A program made the position numbers and the translations under genes. This document shows, in pieces, positions 57,911 to 64,000 of a DNA stretch of 64,000 bases. This DNA is from Spirometra erinaceieuropaei (lineage: Eukaryota; Platyhelminthes; Cestoda; Diphyllobothriidea; Diphyllobothriidae), in assembly GCA_902702965.1 (NCBI GenBank), contig CACRXP010000867.1:29608-93607 (forward strand), written 5' to 3'. Position 1 is the first letter of the stretch. Each line of letters starts with the position of its first letter. The notes under the pieces are model-generated. The model was not told where the DNA came from. It searched no databases and worked only from the letters and a program-made list of their open reading frames with translations.

Positions 57911-60900
57911 TCCGCAGTCAGCCTAATATGTATTTGTTTGGAGTGGCCAACTGGTGGAATGAGAGTCAGGCTACAACCGCCGTGTCCACCACCCGTGCCC
58001 TCTCTCGCTTCCTGTCTTTTTAACTTTGTTTTGACAGCGTTCCCAGGCGTGAGGAGAGAAAAAGGAAGGTGGTGCGCAAGTCTACTAGAATCATAATGGC
58101 ATTCACAGACAAGTCATCGTCCCTGCTCTCACCCTGATGTGTAGCACACTGGACGTCGTCGACCACAAAGGTTGAATTGTTTACAAATAAGGCAACTGTT
58201 CGTAAGCTGTGGAGGGATCTAAGAAACCTCCGGAGCTATACTTTAAAAAATGGAATGTTCTCGTATTAAGTAATAACAGCCTTGGAAACATGACCAAAAA
58301 TCCTGCCAATTCTTATGAAAGCAAAAGGAAACAAGCTGGTTAATTAGGTTGTTATTTGCTCGGTGAAGGACATCGATTGAGGTGACTGTAACTGTCCTCA
58401 ATTGATTATCAGCCTGCAGGCAGGAAGACCCCTCGGCACAGAGAGGAGGCTCGCATAACTGGAGACAGCGTGCATCTTGGCGATAACAAATAGCCTAGGC
58501 GTCTCTATTTTGAGTCGGGCGTCCGCCATCCAGCTACGACTGACGTGGCAGCTGACCTCGAGGGAAACAGATATTCCTTCAGCTCTTACCAACAGGGCAG
58601 CCATATCATGCAGTCCGATGTACCTAATAAGTCTTCGGGCACATGGAACATAGCCCAGGCATTACCGGGTGAATCTAGGCTACAAATATAACTCGATGTT
58701 ACTGCTGCAAGTAATTACTATCCAAGAGATTTTATGCCTGAATGGAAGCATAGGTGGGGACATCAGTCAAGGTCTTATAAACATCGGCGGAAGGGTCACT
58801 GGAACGTCCTGTTTGTTTTCGCCAAGCACAGACCACAGTTCATGTGACCAGAAATCCGAAATAGGGAGTGTTAATAGATTCAACAAAGTGCACCCGTCGA
58901 GACGAATGAGTGAAAGGCAGTGAAGATCGTGGGTAGGTAAACAAAAACACGCGTGAACACACAATTGAAACAGGCCATCGCGGGAAGAAATCTATGGCCT
59001 GTGTACTTATGGGAAATTGCAACTTTGGGTAAACAATTATACATATATATACATCCCGCCTACGAGATGATGAAGGCTATATACATGTACAATACGTGAC
59101 CTATCTCATGAAATCTGATAATGGAAACTGATGAGAGAGTTTCTGGACGCCTTTAACGTTGAGTATTCTGTTCGCTCATCTACTTCCTTCAATAAAATGT
59201 TCTTTTCTTGTACAGAAATTGTGTTTACGTAATTATATCAAGTGAAATATCAGTAAATTTTGGCGAAAATTGACGGTAGAATGTATTTGTGCAATTTCCT
59301 ATGCTAATACATGTCCTAGACTCCGCTTACGCACCTGAGCGACTTTTTTTATCGTAAGGACAGTAATTTACGCGCGAGTTTTAATAAACAGATGTAGCCG
59401 AACCTGAAAGTTTATTTTATGTCCGATGTTAGCCATAGTGATCAATCTGCAAAGACCAAGGTTATTTTAAGAAAACTAGAGGTTTTATCAATTTCTAAAT
59501 GTCAAATTAGCAGATCTGTGGGATTTGGTGCTCAAAAGTGCGGTAATGACGCAGATATGGATGTCTTTGTTTAAGTGGGCTGCAATTGTTTTGTCGTTTG
59601 GAAAATTCTACCTGATGTCACATAGATGACCACCACGGAATGGTCATTTCCAGCTTTAAACATATGAAACACTACTTGTCGTGCAGTTTAGTTTCTGTGC
59701 ATAGCTCATTCAGAAATAGAACAAACAAAGCATTTGTGGTTTCACTAAAATATCAGTATTTATATGGGCGTTCCACCGTGCATTCATAATCGAAGAACGG
59801 AGTCTAAAAGCGGGCAAAACAGTGGAAATGGCCTCAATATATAGAAGAAAGCATGTTCTTTCGTTCACGGTAGAAAAATATTAGTATTCCTCAGGAACGC
59901 GAAAGAAACGGCCTCGCCGTGCAAAAATGCAAAGTACACAGAGATCCGTCAACGGCGTGCAGTCATAAAGCACTTCTTAAAGAGGTAACTTATTAAGGAA
60001 AGTTTTATTCTTGATCGAAGGAATATTCGTTGCTGATTTTCGTTTTGGACAACCATTTTTTTCGAAACGGCAGTTTGATGTCTGAATGAGTCTTCACATG
60101 TGACCCAACGACTATCTTCGGGAAAAGGAGCGCTCGAACAATCACTAATTCGGTAAATGCCTTCAAGAGTAATCTTATTTTAAAGTTTTCAACAAACAGG
60201 GGATTCATAATCTGTCTTTATGGAAGATCGAATGAAAACACCGAAAATCATGAAATATTCAGCAATTTTTCGAGGCCGATCTGAAACTCAACGTAATCCA
60301 AAACGAAGGAAAAGTATAAATTAATTTAACAGAAGAAAGGTTCTCTCTATAAACACAAAATAGTATGTTTACGATCACGCATGTCAGTTCTACTTAAATT
60401 TATTAGGCACCGACCGGCCTCATGGCATGTCACCTTATGAAAACCTTTGTTCTTACGACGTCCCCATCGGTTAAGTCAAGCAAAATCCAGTTTGTCTTTC
60501 TGAACCTCATCTCATTTACTTCAGAGAAATAAAATAAAACAGAAATCACTGGAAAACTGTTTTGGAATCTACACTCAGAATGTAGGCAGTTGACAAACCG
60601 TCGTATATGACATCGCACTACCTATAAAACGATATTTAGATGTAAACTTCACTAAAGCACTTTTATTATACGTTATTTTATGTCTACGTTTCATATTTAC
60701 TACGTTTTGATACGAGAATACATTATATACATCTAAAAACGGACCTCACTTAATGACAGTCATTTCTGACGTTTTCGGGATATTGCGCTTTTCAAAATAA
60801 ATCGGCATTTCTAAACAACGCAACACCGCCTTCAATATTTCATTTATGTTTTTAATTCTTTTAAACTTGCACTTAATTAAAATAGACATTGGATTCAGGA

Positions 60901-61044
60901 AATGGTATCGGTTTGCGAGTGATTGGCAATCATTCGTAAATTCCGACACATTTCATGAGTTAGATCACTAATTGAATAGGTATACACGCATTAGAAGGCA
61001 GACATCCCAAGAAATATAATTTTCAGGCAAACACGTTATTTGGG
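57911..61044. other. No gene; one FB terminus trace
   Basis: G+C content drops from about 58.7 kb. ACACATTTCATGAGTTAGAT (60948-60967) equals the last bases of an FB right end but nothing upstream matches well. Frames of 60-84 codons have no motif. Confidence 0.4.
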
Positions 61045-61740
61045 AGGAGAGAGAGAGAACTTTATTAGGCAGGTCATCGTTAGACTTGAGTAAATGCGCA
61101 AAAGACAGTTAACATTTCAAACGTGGTGAAGAATCAATATTTATTTGATGTTTGCGCCAGCTAGCGGCCGCCGTGCGCGTCATTCTGTACTGATTGGCTG
61201 TCGTCTCTTTCACTTTTCCCTGCGATTTTTGTACATGGCATCTAACTGAAGGTGCCGATTGATGCCTGACTCTTCGGAGTGAATGGTCTCAAGAAACTCC
61301 CGATCTCTTTGGATGGTCAAACTCCGAAGATGAGATTTTTCTATGCGAATGTGTGCCCAGTAGTAATGGTGTGCATAACCATTTGAGACCGGTGGTCTCG
61401 CCACTTAACTGCCAGTTGATGTTAGTGACTGCGTGTAAAGGCAGATTTTTTCGTTTGGCCACAATGTACAGTAATACAGGCATCGCATGGAATCTTATGG
61501 ACTTCTTTCTTTTAAGGATGGCCAACCCAGTTCTTACGTTGCATGATCTGAGTGCGTACAGTAGCCGTCGGCTTGTGTGCCACTTTTATTTGGCGTTTCC
61601 TTAAGTGACTTTCAGCAAGTTCCGACACATTGCTGATGTAAGAAAGGATTCGACAAACGTCTAATTTCGGCACTCGATTGGAACGGTCGGTGTATACGTG
61701 CCACACACGCCGGCTCTGCGCACGATAGGCCAGTTTCACA
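61045..61740 (-). mobile_element. PLE-B copy, minus strand, heavily frameshifted
   Basis: Read on the minus strand, successive frames give LSYISNVSELAESHLRKRQI (from about 61665), KVAHKPTATVRTQ, a broken YCTLWPNEKICL, GYAHHYYWAHIRIEK, and REFLETIHSEESGINRHLQL then DAMYKN. These follow the PLE-B protein at 63.2-63.9 kb piece by piece (LPYVKKVSELVERQLKKYQI ...). At least three frame changes and two stops are present. The 3' end has AATAAA (61061-61066) followed by a CT-run (GA-run on the plus strand, 61045-61058). Confidence 0.8.
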
Positions 61741-63198
61741 GAAAAAAATGGAGGGGAGACGGCTGTGGTCCCAACTAAGCGAGAGTGCTACAGAGGCCAC
61801 ACTAAGAGGGTGTCATTACAGCCTAACTCCCCGTGCCGAGAGAAGGACAGTTATTCCGTCAATTGGCAGCCAGATTGTCTACGGTGAGGAAATGCGCCAA
61901 AGTGATGTGTGAACGCAGCACCATCGAGTCGGCAGATGTCGATAGGACAGGTTAAGCACTGAGAGTGACAGTATTTGGATCGAGGGATCGTAGAATAAAA
62001 GTGGCGTTCAACCGAAGAAGTCTCCCTTTGTCAACATAGCTTCACGTTCGTCGACCAATCTTGGGGAATAAAAAGTCAGCTTCGAGAATTAAAATTGCAA
62101 TGGAAGCTAGATAGGAGACGCCTGATCGCCTTCGGATAACTTGAAATCCTGAAAGGTGCTTCATGTAGCGGTCGAAGATTGGCAGGACGTCTCCCAGACA
62201 GCTGAATATAGCATTGTTCGAAAGTTACAAAACAGTTTACTGTGTAAAATAAGTGTAACAGATATAAACTAGCAATTTTATGACCAAGTTAACACGATTG
62301 AAATTAAACATTTGCATGAAACAAAGGCCAAACATTATGATTATGACACAGAGAGCATACTTAAAAGGATTCTGATTAACTTAAGACAAATTAACTAATA
62401 GCAAAAAGAGTAATGTGATGAACAGCATATAGATGACCAAGAAACCTACCTCGGGCTCTGGGAATCCAATGTATCAGTCTATTGCGATGAGTGAAAAGCT
62501 CATTTCTCACGCACAAGATGTTCCCATCCCATATACTTACAAAAACCAGGACATTTACACATGACGGTAAACGCACCCCACACTGATAAAGACTGATGGC
62601 GAAGTCAGTGGGCTTCTACAAAGCCTGTTGTGAAAACAAGTTCACGATAAAGAACGCTAAAAGCTTATGGATTTATCCTGCACTCCCTATGAGCCAGTTT
62701 AGTTAGGCTCCTAATGCGCAATTTCTTCTGAACAATTCGCAGCAGGTTCGGCTTGAAAACTGTTTAGTCACACTTCTGTGGAGCCTTGCTCCAAAAACGG
62801 CAACAACGTCAGGATAAAAGCTTTTCGTATCGCATTAGTGTGTGAAATACTCTAACATTCATAGAGCAACTCTGGCACAAAGCAAAGGCAGTGAAACAGT
62901 ACGCAGAGTTGACACGAGAAGGATAGCAATTTAACAAAACCAAAACCCCGTCTATATAAAAAAGTGGAATGCTCGTGCCGGTGTTTGCCAATAATGTCCA
63001 GTTTATGGTTACAGTATCTAGTCACTTATTAACCAAGGCCGTGTTAAGTGTTCATTTCACTTTACAAACATGCATTAGGTATTTCCGTAAGGTAAGCTTA
63101 CTCTTTCGACACGACCTGCCACATTTTCGAGATAACATTTTCAATAAAACACTAATATTTCTAAACAATTTAAAATTACTTCAAATACACTTTATCTA
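61741..63198. other. No gene recognised
   Basis: AT-rich spacer between two PLE-B copies in opposite orientation. Short frames only. Confidence 0.45.
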
Positions 63199-63908
63199 CA
63201 TCTACGTACGGGCCTCTCTCACAAACGGAGCACAGTGAGAAGCCCCCTGAATCGAGCCAAAACCCACTGCTCTGACGAAACAAGTTATCGAGCAGAAATG
63301 AAATACCCCTACAAACTGTTCTCCCAAAACGGGTACCCACATGACTTCATAAGTCAATGCATGAGGCACCAGCAACCCAAGGGAAAAGGTTTTTCTAATG
63401 CTGCGGCCGCTCAGGCACCAACACAAGCCACATGGCGAACTCTCCCATACGTCAAAAAAGTATCTGAACTTGTCGAAAGACAATTGAAAAAGTACCAGAT
63501 ACACGTAGCACACCAGCCGGCAACTACCTTACGCACACAGCTTGTGCACCCTAAGGACAGGGTCGGCTACCTCAAAAAAGGTGTCGTCTACAAAATCCCG
63601 TGTCCTAGTTGTGATGCCGTTTATTGTGGCCAAACTGGGAAATCTGTCTCAACCCGTATACATAAGCATCAGTTAGCGGTGAAGGGACGCGACCATCTAT
63701 CCCAGGTGGTCATGCACACACTAGACACTGGGCATAAATTCGCATGGGAGAACACTCGCATTGTTGGCGCCTGCCAAACAAAAAAGGCCGCGAATTCCTG
63801 GAGGCAATGCACTCAGATGAGGCATGCATCAACCGGCATATCGATTTAGATGCCACATACAAAATCGTTGAGGACAGATTCAAACTGAGTCAGCCAATCC
63901 CGAGATGA
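63199..63908 (+). pseudogene. PLE-B: end of reverse transcriptase plus GIY-YIG domain
   Basis: The frame enters at about 63199 (GLSHKRSTVRSPLNRAKTHC, then LFSQNGYPHDFI, the thumb end of the PLE reverse transcriptase). A linker LPYVKKVSELVERQLKKYQI follows, then VVYKIPCPSCDAVYCGQTGK, the GIY-YIG core with its CPSC zinc pair, then STRIHKHQLAVKGRD and HTLDTGHKFAWENTRIVGAC. An A-run at 63780-63785 is one base short, so the frame slips there (63849 is the false stop); the C-terminal text REFLEAMHSDEACINRHIDL resumes in the next frame and ends at TGA 63906-63908. The palm domain is absent (5' truncation). One indel in a homopolymer could also be an assembly error. Confidence 0.87.
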
Positions 63909-64000
63909 CAACCTTAACCAATCATGGATTCCTTTTGCCAGACTCAGTCTAAAAGTTAATTGTTTTTGCACACCCGTTGTCTGAAGACGAGCTGGGGAAC
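63909..64000 (+). mobile_element. PLE-B 3' untranslated region (runs off window)
   Basis: GACTCAGTCTAAAAGTTAA and GTCTGAAGACGAGCTGGGGA repeat 109-165 of the left-edge copy in the same orientation. The end of the element is outside the window. Confidence 0.85.

Noticed and set aside
60948..60985. Sixth FB element
   Set aside because: Only the last 20 bp of an FB end match; the upstream arm cannot be followed, so it is noted as a trace only.
1..64000. Bacterial operons, CRISPR arrays, rRNA genes
   Set aside because: No short regular repeats with spacers, no ribosome-binding-site pattern, and no rRNA-like conserved blocks seen.

Overview
The window looks like non-model invertebrate nuclear DNA. 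A flatworm, most likely a pseudophyllidean-type tapeworm, is my best guess, but I infer this from repeat content rather than from a marker gene. Supporting signs are very low gene density, one long ORF, short GT-AG intron-like signals, AATAAA signals on the antisense strand just past coding ends, and abundant GIY-YIG Penelope-like elements (PLEs) and tRNA-derived elements. I see no bacterial operons, rRNA, CRISPR array or intact autonomous transposon.

Genes. The only long ORF is a 492-residue frame on the minus strand (11706-13184), followed 50 bp later by two AATAAA signals. I read it as a protein with two MATH/TRAF-like beta-sandwich segments. Weaker candidates are a transmembrane exon (9334-9640, +), a minus-strand frame broken by one stop (14551-15207), an acidic/basic terminal exon (48728-48915, -), short open frames at 35099-35323, 37221-37442 and 52065-52295, and a broken gag-like frame behind a TATA box (46332-46576).

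Repeats make up most of what can be recognised. (1) FB is a family of about 1 kb with arms of about 375 bp and a loop of about 240 bp. Its ends read TA/CAGT, which suggests a non-autonomous Tc1/mariner-type foldback element. Five copies lie at 2468, 24444, 28089, 40784 and 53977, plus fragments. (2) There are three PLE lineages: PLE-A (15660-16200, 33357-34090), PLE-B (1-210, 61045-61740, 63199-64000) and PLE-C (5454-5968). (3) A tRNA-containing cassette of about 142 bp bounded by 15-bp inverted termini occurs in both orientations inside FB copy 3, with a decayed copy at 1946. (4) A tRNA-Arg(TCT)-like SINE with a (TA)n tail forms a near-perfect head-to-head palindrome at 44606-45262. (5) R1 is a family with a period of about 346 bp. 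(6) There are traces of a LINE and of TTAGGG-like degenerate arrays.

Layout. 0-11 kb holds PLE-B, R1, FB1, PLE-C and an exon. 11-16 kb holds the long ORF, a broken ORF and an inverted PLE-A. 16-33 kb is repeats only. 33-35 kb holds PLE-A between 59-bp inverted arms. 37-46 kb holds FB4, R1, the SINE palindrome and another foldback. Roughly 46-58.6 kb is visibly richer in G+C and carries candidate exons, SINE pieces, R1/FB5 and LINE traces. From 58.7 kb the sequence is AT-rich again and ends in PLE-B. The most unusual theme is repeated head-to-head dimerisation with 3' ends pointing outward, seen in three unrelated retroelement classes (PLE-A, SINE, tRNA cassette).
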